DNA of 64,000 bases from Ilyonectria destructans (GCA_020740775.1 JAHEWK010000009.1:310001-374000); one strand, 5' to 3'; positions 1 to 10,297 are shown, counted from the stretch's first letter. Program-made: numbers and translations. The notes: generated by a model not told the origin, from the sequence alone.

Positions 1-260
1 ATCGCATGTCCTTGGATACCTGCACTCCTAAGCTTTCATATTCTTGGAGCAGCGACGGAACTTCAATCAAATCCGTCACTGTCACTGCAAACGGGAACAG
101 TTGCTTCGTTCCTGTTCCCGTCACTATTCCATCTGGCTCTGCTACAGCTTCCGGAGGGTCCATTACTGTAGACGTACTGGGTTCCGAGCCGCCTATTCAG
201 TGGGTAACCTTGGCAGGGTCACCCGTTACGCTCGCTCTAAGCTCACCTGTTCCCGTTTAA
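1..260 (+). CDS. 3' end of an unidentified protein gene (partial, cut by window edge)
   Basis: An open frame enters from the left edge and stops at 258-260. About 85 residues are visible, rich in Ser, Thr, Val and Pro, with short beta-strand-like alternation and two cysteines. The composition resembles the C-terminal beta domain of a secreted or cell-wall protein, but I recognise no family. The ATG at position 6 is probably internal because the frame is open upstream of it. Nothing in the next 180 bases looks coding, and the next gene is on the other strand and convergent with it. Everything beyond the existence of a 3' end is a guess. Confidence 0.4.
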   Translation, partial: RMSLDTCTPKLSYSWSSDGTSIKSVTVTANGNSCFVPVPVTIPSGSATASGGSITVDVLGSEPPIQWVTLAGSPVTLALSSPVPV

Positions 261-445
261 TTCGCGCGATAAAATGATAATTCAATCTCCTTTATTGTCG
301 AAGAACTTAACGTTGGCGTCCACGGTTATACACGTAGTCGATGCCTGTAGCAACTTTGAAATGCTCCTTTCTTGGCATGATTGATCATTACTACGTTTAA
401 AAACTATTGCATGAGTTCTAGAATTTCAGGCCGTGCTACTGCAAT

Positions 446-2377
446 TCATACACTTGCAGCATCTAGCCAGTGTCTCGCCGATGCCCCCCTGGTGTCTTCC
501 CCTCCACTCGCCGTTGCAAATGACAGTTCCAGTACATCATCGCCTCTGAAAACAACTCTCCAGAAGGCCCGCATCCATTTCCTAGTACTCTTGATAACCT
601 GAAAAATGGTGTTGGCGTTTAGAATACAAATACTCAATAGCAGGACAAACATAAGCCAACCAATTGTAGCCCACAATCCAACCCAGTAAATATTTGTATA
701 ATCGGGGTTGCGAAATAGTATTTTGCCGCACAAGATACTCGCCTCATTGTATAGCCCTTCGATCGTGTAAGGCAGGACCAGGTCATGGAATCGTGCTCCT
801 CTGCGTGCATCGAGTGTACCGCTGAGAATGGCCTTCCTAAACCATGTTTTGACCTCTTCAGCCCAGGGGTCCCCGTAAGTGATGAGATTCGCCAATCCCA
901 ACGTTGTCATTTGGGACCTTAATGGCACCGTGGATAAAATGGCAGTCCGCATCTGGAGATATTGAGGTATGGAAAACCAATATTTGATCGCTGCGAATAA
1001 ATACAGGAGCTGGTGGACTTGAAAGTGGTTCGCCTTGACATGGTCCCATATAAAGTCAATTACCTCGAGCCGAACGGGGCCGCTTGGTCCCCAGTCTGTG
1101 CAATGTGTTGCTTCGGAGGCACAAAATCGGTACTGCTCAACACAGCCAAGGCCAGTCGCTTCGAAGTCCGAAATGGTCCGACCATCCACATGATTATGAG
1201 CTGAATACAGAGGATCATCAATCTCATACATGTATTCGCTGCCATGGCCAGCCCGGAATACTACCATGAAAGGATAGCCATCATGCCTTATGAATTCCGG
1301 GCGAAGGATTTTTCGATAAGATGTATCGCTTTCAGAACCGGCCAAGATGGTCAAATCCCTTAATCCATGTTCTAGAAATATCTTATAGCCCGAGTTTTCG
1401 TCTGGATACTCGCTGTTTGGACCATTATGAGTGAGCAATTTCATTGTGAGATCTGGCCACAATTCGGTGGCATTGAATGGGTTGGTGTTGCTCAGCGTGA
1501 TGAGGGAACGGTTCCACTCGTGATCCATAAGTTGATTAAGGTCCAGGGGCGAACAAGTCAAACGGTGACCGACCGAGAATTTGTACTTGGAGTTGATGCC
1601 CACTTCAAAAGGCGTGATATTGTGCGTTATTTGGATTGGAGGGTGACCCGTTAGGCACAACGATGGATGAAACGGGCATTCTTCGATACGTACTTCCTCA
1701 ACCAGCGGATCGGAGAGCAAGTATCGATCGTCGCATCCAACATTAGACCAGTCGAGACATTGCTGGAATATTGCCTCAACCTTTGGCATTTCGTAAAGAG
1801 AGCTCAATATGAAATCGAGCGCAGTCGAATTGAGGCACTCAACGGTCACCCGAGAACGTACAATGGGCGCGCTCAAGGCCCCTTCACTGACGAAATACGG
1901 GATTGCGAGACCTAGAGATAAAAAGAGCACAGCGTTGAGACCAGCGGCCACCCCGAAGAGCGGGGTGTTCCTCTTGCCGTTCCAGGGCGGTAGTTGCCCG
2001 GTCGTCAACCCTTTCCGAAGGTCTCCCACGAACTCGACAAGGTCTTGTAAAGCCTCAGTCTGAGAAAGATGCATTTCTCTATCACCCGAAACAGTAGGCC
2101 TCATCATTCCGACAAAGGCTCTCCAAACAATCCAAGACCGGCCTTGCGTCAGGCCCAGAATGGTTGTGAAGACGGCGAAAACGACGATTGCCTTGATGTT
2201 ATTTATGGTCCACTTTTGTTGTTTCCATGGAGGTTCGTGAAAGTCTTGCCATAACCCCTGATAGGTGTAGGCTTGGAGGAAGTCTGCTTCTGCGTCCAGT
2301 CGAAGAGGGCCGCTCATGTTCAGAAGAGAAATTAGTGGTGATACTGAGTAGAGAGTCAGGAGGAAGATGATTGTCAT
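446..2377 (-). CDS. Fungal multi-pass membrane protein of unknown function
   Basis: A single uninterrupted frame of 643 codons starts at an ATG (2377-2375). Hydrophobic segments are visible at about residues 1-20, 62-80 and 140-165, and a last one near 575-600. Between the third and fourth lies a large domain of about 400 residues with many Cys and N-glycosylation-type Asn-X-Ser/Thr sites, which suggests an extracytoplasmic domain; after the last helix there is a short cytoplasmic tail. Proteins of this layout are common in Fusarium- and Colletotrichum-like genomes and are annotated as hypothetical. I see no catalytic motif. Length and the absence of stops argue that it is intact. Its downstream neighbour is convergent, and upstream lies about 700 bases without a gene. 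Function unknown. Confidence 0.75.
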   Translation of the reverse strand: MTIIFLLTLYSVSPLISLLNMSGPLRLDAEADFLQAYTYQGLWQDFHEPPWKQQKWTINNIKAIVVFAVFTTILGLTQGRSWIVWRAFVGMMRPTVSGDREMHLSQTEALQDLVEFVGDLRKGLTTGQLPPWNGKRNTPLFGVAAGLNAVLFLSLGLAIPYFVSEGALSAPIVRSRVTVECLNSTALDFILSSLYEMPKVEAIFQQCLDWSNVGCDDRYLLSDPLVEEVRIEECPFHPSLCLTGHPPIQITHNITPFEVGINSKYKFSVGHRLTCSPLDLNQLMDHEWNRSLITLSNTNPFNATELWPDLTMKLLTHNGPNSEYPDENSGYKIFLEHGLRDLTILAGSESDTSYRKILRPEFIRHDGYPFMVVFRAGHGSEYMYEIDDPLYSAHNHVDGRTISDFEATGLGCVEQYRFCASEATHCTDWGPSGPVRLEVIDFIWDHVKANHFQVHQLLYLFAAIKYWFSIPQYLQMRTAILSTVPLRSQMTTLGLANLITYGDPWAEEVKTWFRKAILSGTLDARRGARFHDLVLPYTIEGLYNEASILCGKILFRNPDYTNIYWVGLWATIGWLMFVLLLSICILNANTIFQVIKSTRKWMRAFWRVVFRGDDVLELSFATASGGEDTRGASARHWLDAASV

Positions 2378-3080
2378 GCGAGTGTGCTACGGGGTAACGG
2401 CCGCGTCGTCGATTTATGAAAGCAAAGCAAAGCATTCGGAGTTACGACGTTTGGAATAATTATTACGCAGGTGGCGGCCACGTACTATTGTGGCTGCAGC
2501 TGAAAACCCAAGAGCTAACCTGCTCCAGTAATCGGGGAGGGAAATGATATTTTGCCACAAGGCTGCACGCCGAACAGGCTAGGTGGTTCAGCTGAGCTTG
2601 GTGAGCCAATAAATAGGGGGCACGAGCACTGTATATGCACCCAGCTGAAGTCGACACACTGGTCACAGTTTGTGTCCTTCTCCTAGTCTTATTCGCAGAG
2701 ATCTGCCTTGCCATTTGATTACCTTGTCACTCTAAAGTTCTGCCCATTTTGCACAGCCGAAGAGGCGGAAGAGATGCACCCGGCGGATGTAGCCGACGCT
2801 GAACGGCCATGATATCATGCTATCCAATGATGTGACTCCTGCTCCGTAACAGTCTTCATTTTTTTTCGGGTACGCTTTAGAGAATATTGTGCTCTTGATC
2901 TATGAGAAGGGGCCAGATCAGACTTGTGGCCCTCCAAGACGTGGACAATTTGTAGTGAAACTGCTCCTCTAGATATAGGGCTGGGGAGTCAAGTCAAAAT
3001 CTGGGCCTGAACAAACCTGAATTCGCCCTAAGAAAAAAGCCGATGCGTTAGGTAAGCCTTAGCGCCCATGTTATTATCTC
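2378..3080. other. Intergenic stretch, no gene seen
   Basis: This is the upstream side of the membrane-protein gene. Short frames exist on both strands but none has a recognisable motif or a consistent splice structure. No repeat or RNA gene was recognised. Confidence 0.5.
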
Positions 3081-3089
3081 ACGACAGGG

Positions 3090-4020
3090 GCCAAAATAGC
3101 CATCATTGGCGAGGTTGTAGACTCATCGAGCGGTCCGGACGGTAGTTCGCGGCTCTCATAACGTCCAACCCCCCTCGAATGTTGCTCCGAATGTCGTCGT
3201 CTGCCCTATAGATCCAAACCGTCTCGTGGTGATAATACCGAGCTATATTTATGATACCTTTGGCAGTCGCCTTATGCAATAAGTTGCCTTCCTCGTCGCG
3301 TTCTGGGTATTGCTATAAATCCTTGATGATAAGCAGTATATCCGGACATCCTTCTAGATAGCCTTTCCAGTAAGTTGTCGCCCGGCTAGCTATATAGAGT
3401 GTATATTATATTACCTTATTAATAATAATCTATTCGGCAGAATTATTCTGCTTGATTTTAATAAAGTGCTTTTTATTTATAGTTATAATTATTAGATTAA
3501 ATTCTAACAGCTCTTTATCTATACAGAGAAATCTAAGGATTATAAATATAAACTGCAATCTGTCTTTGGTGATATCGAACTGATTAGATATAATGCCCCC
3601 AAGCCGGCAAAATGCCTATACTCTTATAAGAGATCTATATATAGTAAAACCCAATATGAAGCGGCGAGTATCCTTAGCAGCAAGCACTTCCCTTGCGTAC
3701 CTCCCAAGATTAAGCGCTATACCCCTGAGGCTTTATCGGCGGATCGGTTACTCTTGAGCTCTCCTGGCACGAGGATCTGAGACCAGTGGCACCTCGAGTC
3801 TTTCCTAGCTTCAGGGTTATTCATAAAGCTAAAGTCCATCTTTCGTTTCCCTCTAGATCCACCAATCGGCTCGTTGGGTTTTGATAGTGGTCTTCGTTGA
3901 TGTGTCGGGATTGACTTGTTACCCTCTGCAAATGCCGCCAGCTTCTCGCTGAAGTCTGCAAACCAGCTCAGCACATCTTCTTGCTTCGCATTTTCTTGCC
4001 ATCCCTCTAGCCGTCACAAT
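3090..4020 (-). pseudogene. FunK1-type fungal protein kinase relic, RIP-like decay
   Basis: Reading the minus strand from about 4020 down, the product shows the N-terminal half of the FunK1 family: a WFADFSEKLAAFAE block (about 3970-3930), then SRCHWSQILVPGELKSN (about 3790-3740), then after a frame break at about 3720 LGRYAREVLAAKDTRRF, and farther on a segment resembling QFDINKDGLQFV, KDxWQYPERDEEGNLL and ARYYHHETV (down to about 3200) and a degraded NYRPDRSM block near 3120. The kinase catalytic core that should follow is not seen. Stops fall where the family has Trp (WEFDRLG region and KDSWQYPE region, both read as TAG), and the 3400-3560 part has become very AT-rich. Those changes are what RIP produces. 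FunK1 copies are often multicopy, which would make them RIP targets. Family assignment comes from recalled motifs. Confidence 0.75.
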
Positions 4021-4560
4021 AGGTCTGGGTCATAAAAGCACAACTAGTGCCATGCAATGTACCTCCTGTGTCATCGCTTGTGTGCGCGTTTCTGCTGCTG
4101 TTAGCTGGCCTCCTTCAGGACGATGTTGGCTTGATGCACTGAGGCTGTGGAAAACGTGATGGGTTGGGGTGCTCGCGACACATCCGCACTCTCTATCCCG
4201 TGTGCTAAAGCTGCAAACCCATGCCAACCCAGTGACCATTTAGCTCACAGTGAGTCACACACCAATTCAATGCCTCCATTCTTGAAGCAGACCCGCCCGA
4301 TCACAGGTCCACGCTGCCCGCCTGGATTTCCTTTGTCCCCCGGCGCAGTTCGCTCGTCACGCAATAAAGCAGCTGGGCGGTGCGCAAATCGGAATGAAGC
4401 CTATGTGTGCGGCGGGGGCGGTGAGATTGAGCGCCAGGAAAGAAACAAAGGATAGGGATTGATTTTATGCAGGACGGCTTGGGGTTTATCTTGGCCTCCA
4501 ACGGGAGGGTCTTAGGTATTTAAGCTGCTATAAGGTTCCCCCACCACTCTGACGGGTATA
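4021..4560. other. Intergenic stretch, no supported gene
   Basis: Short overlapping frames occur on both strands (for example 4147-4455) but none shows a known motif. GC-normal sequence lying between the FunK1 relic and an AT-rich block. Confidence 0.4.
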
Positions 4561-4920
4561 ATTATACCGAGACAAGCTCCACTTACTCTATAAAGCGATA
4601 GAGGACTTTATATAATAATCTGGATAATACTATCTACTGGCTTTAATAATAGAATATAACAGTATATAGTATATAGCTAGTAAAAATATTGCATAGTAAA
4701 ATTTGAAAAATAAAGAATATTTATAAAAAGAATTTAAAAGAATATATTAATATTAGAATTATTAGAAGTAAGGTAATTCTTAATATCTTAAAGAGTAATT
4801 TTTATATAATATTTAAAGTTAGTATCCCTAAAGTTCTATATTATATAAAGAAATTATTACTAGCTATAGTTGCAGCTAATTACAACTATATATTTATTAC
4901 TGCCTCCGCTACTGCATTCC
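4560..4920. repeat. AT-rich, TpA-rich block (RIP-like relic)
   Basis: The base composition changes abruptly to mostly A and T with many TA and TATA steps and no coding frame. Similar blocks occur at about 3400-3560, 6380-6560, 39120-39340, 48300-48440 and 62080-62350. This is the appearance of old repeats mutated by RIP; the original element is no longer recognisable. Confidence 0.5.
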
Positions 4921-5339
4921 CTACAGTCGCCTATAGAGTACTCGTTAGGTACTTCAGCCTGTTGGATAACTACTGGAGCAGCAGCAGCAGCATAAACTAT
5001 TGAACGGTTTGCAGAGCGGTGTATCAAGGCGAAGTCCAGATGTCACAAGTTAGGTCGGAAAGAGGATGCATCAGGCGCGAGTGAAGAAGCAGAAATGTCT
5101 ATTACGACATGTGAGATTGGAAAACACAGTATCGAACGTTTTAACCTATCCAGCCTAAAGAGTCGACAGATGCCCTACTAGAAATTGACATTACGCCGGA
5201 TGATCTGAAGCATGAAGAACTTCGTATAAATACCAGCCTTTGAAAGCGGCGGGTAGCGGATGATGTAATGACTCTAACACGAGCTCTGGAGGCCTCAGTA
5301 GAACGGCTGCTCACTTGCAGGAGTTCCTTCTTCAGACCT

Positions 5340-5905
5340 CGGGCCGCAACCAAAAGAAGCAGAATCGCTCAGGTTACCGCCGAGATACACCTACTGGAGC
5401 GGGAAAGTACAAAGCTCCCGCTGTCTTCCGGCGGAATCCGCTGCAGCCAAGGTAGCGAGCACAGTGCCGTTCTCAACCTATGAAACCAGCTGCCCAAAGC
5501 CGTCTTTCGGGGCTGCTCCAACTCCACCATAGCAGTGGCCCACACCAGGTGCCTCATAGAACCGGACTAATTCGTCGGAACGGGGATTGGGCTTGAGAAC
5601 TAGCTCCATGTATGCAATTGTACCGTTGGACGGAATAGCCTCGTCGGCGAGTCCATGCCACGTAATCATCTTGCCGTCGGCTGCTCGGAACGCGGAAAGG
5701 TCCGGATTATCAGCGGCCAACAAGGAGCTGTAGTCTTGATCGGATTGCTGCAGGTAGGCTAGAAACTGCTCCTTGGTCATAGCAGACAATACTGTGGGGA
5801 TCGAATTTGCAAAGGGCCGGTAACGATATGATGCCATCTTCGGCGCCGTAATAGGGACCGATGATTTCCAGTCTCCATCACATCCGTCGTCTCTGGTGGA
5901 CACTC
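5340..5905 (-). pseudogene. Tannase/feruloyl esterase C-terminal fragment
   Basis: The minus strand encodes the C-terminal catalytic part of a tannase-family (PF07519) secreted esterase. NPDLSAFRAADGKMITWHG is followed by ADEAIP, which supplies the catalytic Asp region, and FYEAPGVGHCYGG supplies the catalytic His and a conserved Cys. The frame then hits a TAG at 5478-5480 exactly where the family has Trp (SW-VENGT), continues in the same frame to a second TAG, and ends near a VYLGGNLSDSASFGC segment that matches the normal tannase C-terminus. The N-terminal two thirds, with the nucleophilic Ser of the GxCSGG motif, is absent upstream of about 5905. The gene is therefore dead. Stops of the TGG-to-TAG kind again suggest RIP. 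Live tannases hydrolyse ester bonds of plant phenolics. Confidence 0.8.
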
Positions 5906-6839
5906 CGACGTCCTAGTCCACTTGATCATATACTTTACGCCTGGGACCTACCCTATGCCCCTAGGTCAGACCCGCCTGCCATAAGGAGGCTGTAAAATAT
6001 AGGTGGTATCGGTGATATTATGGCGTCGACTAGTCGGGCGGCGCATTAAGTTAATGGGATATTAATATAATCCTATATGTCTCAAGGTTGCTACCAGCAA
6101 ACAGCAAGGTCGTTAACTGCAGACGCCAAGATTGAAGATAGAAGGGTTAAATTAAAGGCATTTCATACTGACCCCGCACTTGTTCCGGAAAAGAAGAATG
6201 CACTCTACTCAAGCCTTCGGGGGAAAAAGTCGTATTGAAGAGGTCCCACAGCCGTGGTGCGGGCCATGTTAAGGGCTGTGGATTCATCTGTACGAACTGG
6301 CCTAAAGTGCTTCAACCCGCAAAGCACCTTTTATCCGATCCGAACCCCATAAAAAACCACAAGGCCAATATGACACTCTAAATGAGCTTGTAGATTAATG
6401 ATTTTTTATTTATGTATTCTCTAATTTATAGTATTATTTATTGGATACTAACCTCGTGATATACTCTCTTATATTAACCCCCCCAATACTATAGGTTTAT
6501 ATTGTTAATAATATATAGAATACTGAAGAAGATAATATTAGCTAGAGGATAAGATAACAGACCTTGTCAGGTTATGTTAAACAGCAGCGTTAATAAACCA
6601 CTTGCGCCAAGCGAAGCATAAACGTGACGTAGCCCCAACAAGGAGCTCTCACTAACAGAACAGGCTAGTCAAATCAGGGCTTCTCCGCGCCGATCCATCC
6701 CCTCCCCTCCTCAAACCCCTCTTACGTGCAGCCTGATTAGCTCCTCATTCAATCTGTTTTCAACCATCCTCGGATTGCTCAGCCGTGGCATTCCAACATA
6801 GCATCGTATTACTCACATCCCTTTAAAGAATGGGCGCCC
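5906..6839. other. Intergenic, with AT-rich segment; promoter side of bHLH gene
   Basis: Positions about 6380-6560 are AT-rich and lack coding potential. From about 6650 on the composition is normal with pyrimidine-rich runs, as expected for a fungal promoter and 5' leader of the gene that starts at 6840. An ATG at 6830 is out of frame with the protein and is followed by a stop after 16 codons; it would act as a short upstream reading frame if it is in the transcript. Confidence 0.45.
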
Positions 6840-7875
6840 ATGCTCGCTGCGGTACGAAAGCAACTCTTATCAGCGACTAGGATGCAAGCCACTGGGCCGT
6901 CAAAGAGGGGCAAAAAGCGAGTTCGGAAATTTACTTCCGATGATCGGGCGGCTCATCGGATATTTGAGAAGAACCGCCGGGAAGCCTTCAAAGAAAGATT
7001 GAATGCAAGTCGGCCTGCTATCTCATCAGTATGGTAGCCACTAACGAGTATTCCAGGAGCTCGCCGGCCAAATTCCAGCGCTCGCCGAGTGCGACCCACA
7101 GCGCCTCTCAAAGCACGTTGTGGTCGAGGAGAGCATCACTCGCTGCCAGACTCTGCATCGGAGATGCCTCGATGCGCTTGGAGACATTCGAGCGTTGATT
7201 CAGGAGCGCGACGAGCTCCTGGCAGAGGTTAACTCTCGTCGTCAGTTGGAGCGTACGCCTCTCAGATCGCCACAGGCTGTTGCCCATCATCTCGACGACC
7301 TTGTGGAGTTGGAGAAGGAGGCGAAATTGCTAGCGAAACCAGCCGCATCCCAGCAGCCCGAGAGCCGTCAGGCTGTGAGCTGCAGTCCGGATGAAGAAGG
7401 GACTGATGGGCAAGACCACAGTAATGACGATGAGGCTATCACCACTCAGGACGCCACCCAAGACTTGGCGACGGGATCGATCGTCTCAGTACCCATACCA
7501 TCTCTCACGTCGCCGTTGTTAGTCCCCGAGCCAAATGACGAATCCATGACGCTCGGTCTGAGCTGGAATCTGGTGAACAATAATCACATTCCAGAGTCCT
7601 ACTTGAATCCGTCACCCTCGGGAAGCTTACGCCCAACACAAGATGCGTCGTGCGTCGGGGCATGTGCGCACCCAGAGACTTTCTCAATTTCTTACCATGA
7701 ATCTCTTGACTTTTTGAATGCGGAAAATCCGTTGCCTAGTCAAGACTTTACGTTCTACGGTGCGGAGGCCATGGCTTTTCACCTCGACCCTAGTGTGTCC
7801 GATGCTCAGGTACCGGTACCACCGGCCTATCTTCCGGATAACGAAACACTGCAGTTGGGGACAGGAATCAGGTGA
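6840..7875 (+). CDS. bHLH transcription factor with a GC-AG intron
   Basis: Model: join(6840..7004, 7057..7875), 327 residues. Exon 1 ends in the basic region and helix 1: AHRIFEKNRREAFKERLN, with the His-Glu-Arg spacing of E-box binders. Exon 2 continues with ELAGQIPAL, then RLSKHVVVEESI as helix 2. The two parts join in frame only if the intron is 7005-7056, which has a GC donor (GCAAGT) and a CAG acceptor with CTAAC upstream; a GT donor in phase would leave a 28-nt intron. A Glu/Leu-rich stretch follows the HLH (coiled coil), then a Ser/Pro/Asp-rich, probably disordered tail. The gene is convergent with the transaldolase (122 bp between stops). It may regulate the neighbouring sugar genes, but only proximity supports that. 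Confidence 0.8.
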
Positions 7876-7997
7876 ATGGGAGACTAACCGCGACTCTGGA
7901 ATATTATTGGAGGTTGATAGCAATGTATTATTCCTCATGCAGCCTGGCTATATGACTATTTGTAAATCAATTCATGGTGTTCCTGGTCGAAGAGCAC

Positions 7998-9315
7998 TTA
8001 GATGACCTTCAAAACTTCTTCCACCTTGGCCTTGCTGCGTTCCTCGCCGCCAGTGAAAAGTTTCAACGCATCGGCAAGCCGGGCAGTCGTCACAGGATCA
8101 GCCTTGATGGCTTTCTGCAAAGCCTCGCCGCCATTGGCGAGGTAATCAATGTCAGTCGAAGCAAGCTTGCCGTCCCACTCAGCCGCCGCAAGCGGGTCAA
8201 TGTTAGCAAGTTTCTTGAGGCGCTCGGGACATAGTCCAGCGTCCTTGTACACATGAACAGGCTTGGGTACGTAGGCACCGGGTTGCTTGCTGCCATCCCA
8301 CGGCAGCTTTGCCAGCTCGTTCAAGACAGTGTGAGAAATGGTGGCGGAGTGGCAACCCATTTCTGCCGCTGCCATTGCCTCCTGGACCGTGATGAAGCTG
8401 GACATGGTCAGTCAACGATTCCTTTGTCTGCTGACGATGGGGATCTTACCTGGCATTCTTCACTAGGGGCTGCTCCTTTCCGGTTTCTTTGTACAGACGC
8501 TTGTATGTATTGATGATCTGGACGATGCGGGCCGACATGGGATGCTCGGTTGCGGGGTCCTTTACGTTGGGCCACAGCTCAGGCTCGTCGTGTGCGCGAA
8601 CCTCTTTATCGACTATCAGCAGATTCTCAAATGGTGGTGTTTAGGGTAGCAGCTTACCGTTGTAGTATGGGCTGATATACAACATCCCAGCTTGGCTGCA
8701 AGCAATTGCCTGAGGGAGACTGAAGAGCGCAGTTCCAAGAGTAGGGATGCCCTCGGCTGAAAGAATCTTTGCGGCATTCAAAGCTGGTCCAGTGGAAGGA
8801 ATCTTGATGCAGAAGCGATCCCGGCCAATACCCGCAAGAGCAAACTCGCGGTCGTAAAGACGGGCGTGATCAAGTGTGTCTTGGAACTCGAAGGCTTTGG
8901 AGGGCAGGGTTTGGAGGAGGACACGGCCTTTGATGGAGTTGATATTCTTCTTGCACATCAGGACAGCCTATGTGAGAAGTTCATTAGCAAGGCTTGCTCA
9001 GATCTGAAGGTGCTCATCCACCAAGGCTAACCATGCGCGTGTAGATGGCTAGCCATCCCTTGTCCTTGAGCTCCTTGGCAGTTTCAAGGAACATTTCCCG
9101 GTTCGAGGCATCTCCAAGCTGGATGTCCACCCATAGCTGGTTGCTAGTTTGGTCGTGAGGCACGATTGGCATTCCCTTGATGTATTCGGGGTCCATCCAA
9201 TCGACGTCAACGTTCACTGTGTCTTGTCAGCCAGGGAATATTTCCAACATGCTCTCGTAAACTGACACTGCTCCTCGAGCTTGTCGAGCCATGTTCCTGT
9301 GCCGATGCTTCCCAT
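7998..9315 (-). CDS. Transaldolase
   Basis: Model: complement of join(7998..8397, 8450..8612, 8658..8967, 9032..9216, 9267..9315), five exons, 368 residues; all junctions keep frame. It transfers a dihydroxyacetone unit between sugar phosphates in the cytosolic non-oxidative pentose phosphate pathway. The Schiff-base lysine sits in FCIKIPST at residue 133, close to Lys132 of E. coli TalB. Other family blocks are DQTSNQLWVDIQ and ISPYYN. The start ATG (9315-9313) begins MGSIGTGTWLDKLEEQ. A TATAAAA box lies about 130 bp upstream. It is divergent from an MFS sugar transporter across 1.1 kb of repeat-rich DNA. Being an extra, cluster-located copy it is more likely dedicated to a pentose or polyol pathway than housekeeping; that is inference. 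Confidence 0.9.
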
Positions 9316-9444
9316 GGTGGTGATGGGCGAATGATTTTCGTGTGAGTTGGCTTGTTGCTGAGAGTTGCGGAGGAATTGTGTTCGGAATGAGACTCGGTAC
9401 TTTGTGACCTTCTAAATCATACTGTAGAGCTTGGACTGTCCTGG

Positions 9445-9451
9445 TTTTATA
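9445..9451 (-). promoter_or_regulatory. TATA box of the transaldolase gene
   Basis: TATAAAA on the minus strand, about 130 bp before the start codon at 9315. Position and sequence are typical; not otherwise tested. Confidence 0.5.
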
Positions 9452-9542
9452 CGAAGCAGTTTTTTCCCAGATCTTCATGTGATGGACAGCATCGCCATGG
9501 TAGCAGCATAGCTCCAATGTTGCCAATGCCCTGCGTGTGTCC

Positions 9543-9610
9543 GTTACCTGCGTGTGTCGATGCCCTGTGTGTGTCAGTTGCCTGCGTGTGCCGATGCCCT
9601 GTGTGTGTCA
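9543..9610. repeat. 34-bp tandem duplication in the intergenic region
   Basis: Two head-to-tail copies, 9543-9576 and 9577-9610, differ at two positions (A/G and T/C). Each contains GATGCCCTGTGTGTGTCA. A partial third copy precedes them (TGCCCTGCGTGTGT at about 9527). The TGCCCTG word is shared with the palindromes farther right, so both arrays may derive from one sequence type. Confidence 0.85.
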
Positions 9611-9965
9611 AGCTGCAAGACCACCTAAGCTTGTACAGGGAAGCACCTGTTGGCCAATCAGGCCGTACATTCAACCCAACTATCATCGGCGTTTTGGCGT
9701 CATTGTCCGATTCCCCGCTACGCGCTCCAAAAGCGGGGGACATGGGGGGGTGAGGCCAATACGAAGTAGGTACAGGCTATCATTAGCCTGTCAACCGTTG
9801 AATGACGTAGCCACTCGGCTGCGAAGGTCCGGTTGCTTGCGAGTCATGTCATGCTGCTCCCGGCTCACTATGCTCGGAATGGAAATGAAGCGCGGGCCGA
9901 TGAGACTGGACACACGCAGGGCATCAGAGCTCTCTTCTCTCCGCACCATATTCACATGACCCAAG

Positions 9966-10109
9966 CCCTGTGCAGGGATCCCTGCTCCAATGCCCTGTGC
10001 AGGACGATATGCCCTGCGCAGGCGTGGCTGTAATGCCCCTGTACAGCGGCCTGTACAGGGGATACATGGGACCCAGTGCCCTGTACAGGACCTTGTTTCC
10101 CTGTGCAGG
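9966..10109. promoter_or_regulatory. Seven copies of the palindrome CCCTG-NN-CAGG
   Basis: Copies start at about 9966, 9993, 10012, 10037, 10050, 10079 and 10099. Each is an inverted repeat with arms CCTG/CAGG (often CCCTG/CAGGG) around TG, CG or TA; the fourth has a mismatch in its right arm. A half-like copy is at 9631-9640. The array sits between the divergent transaldolase and transporter genes. Dense dyad-symmetric sites in a shared promoter suggest binding of a dimeric regulator, but a simple repeat expansion is the alternative. Confidence 0.6.
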
Positions 10110-10235
10110 ACCTCCTCACCTTCGGGAGGAATCAGGATTACAGTTGGGAATGCATGCCTTAACCTAGTATAGCTAGACGCCTTACTCGAGTGGGCTTGGT
10201 GACAGGCCGTCGGTATCATGTACCCCGGATCGTCG

Positions 10236-10297
10236 TTACCCCATGGGGCAGATCGCTTTTACCCCATGATGAGCCCGCCTACCCCCCAATTATATAA
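10236..10297 (+). promoter_or_regulatory. Core promoter of the MFS transporter: repeated TTACCCCATG-like words and TATA box
   Basis: TACCCCATG occurs twice (about 10238 and 10259), within a row of further TACCCC words (10219-10287). TATATAA follows at 10291-10297, 114 bp before the ATG at 10411. C4 words resemble stress-response elements (CCCCT) only loosely. Confidence 0.45.

Noticed and set aside
5000..5330. Plus-strand pieces resembling a coiled-coil transposon protein (TLTRALEASVERL and similar)
   Set aside because: Several stops and frame changes; I could not name a family or fix limits, and the right part overlaps the tannase relic on the other strand.
7029..7056. A 28-nt GT-AG intron in the bHLH gene
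   Set aside because: Too short for a spliceosomal intron and would insert eight residues into the HLH; the GC-AG intron 7005-7056 gives the expected helix junction.
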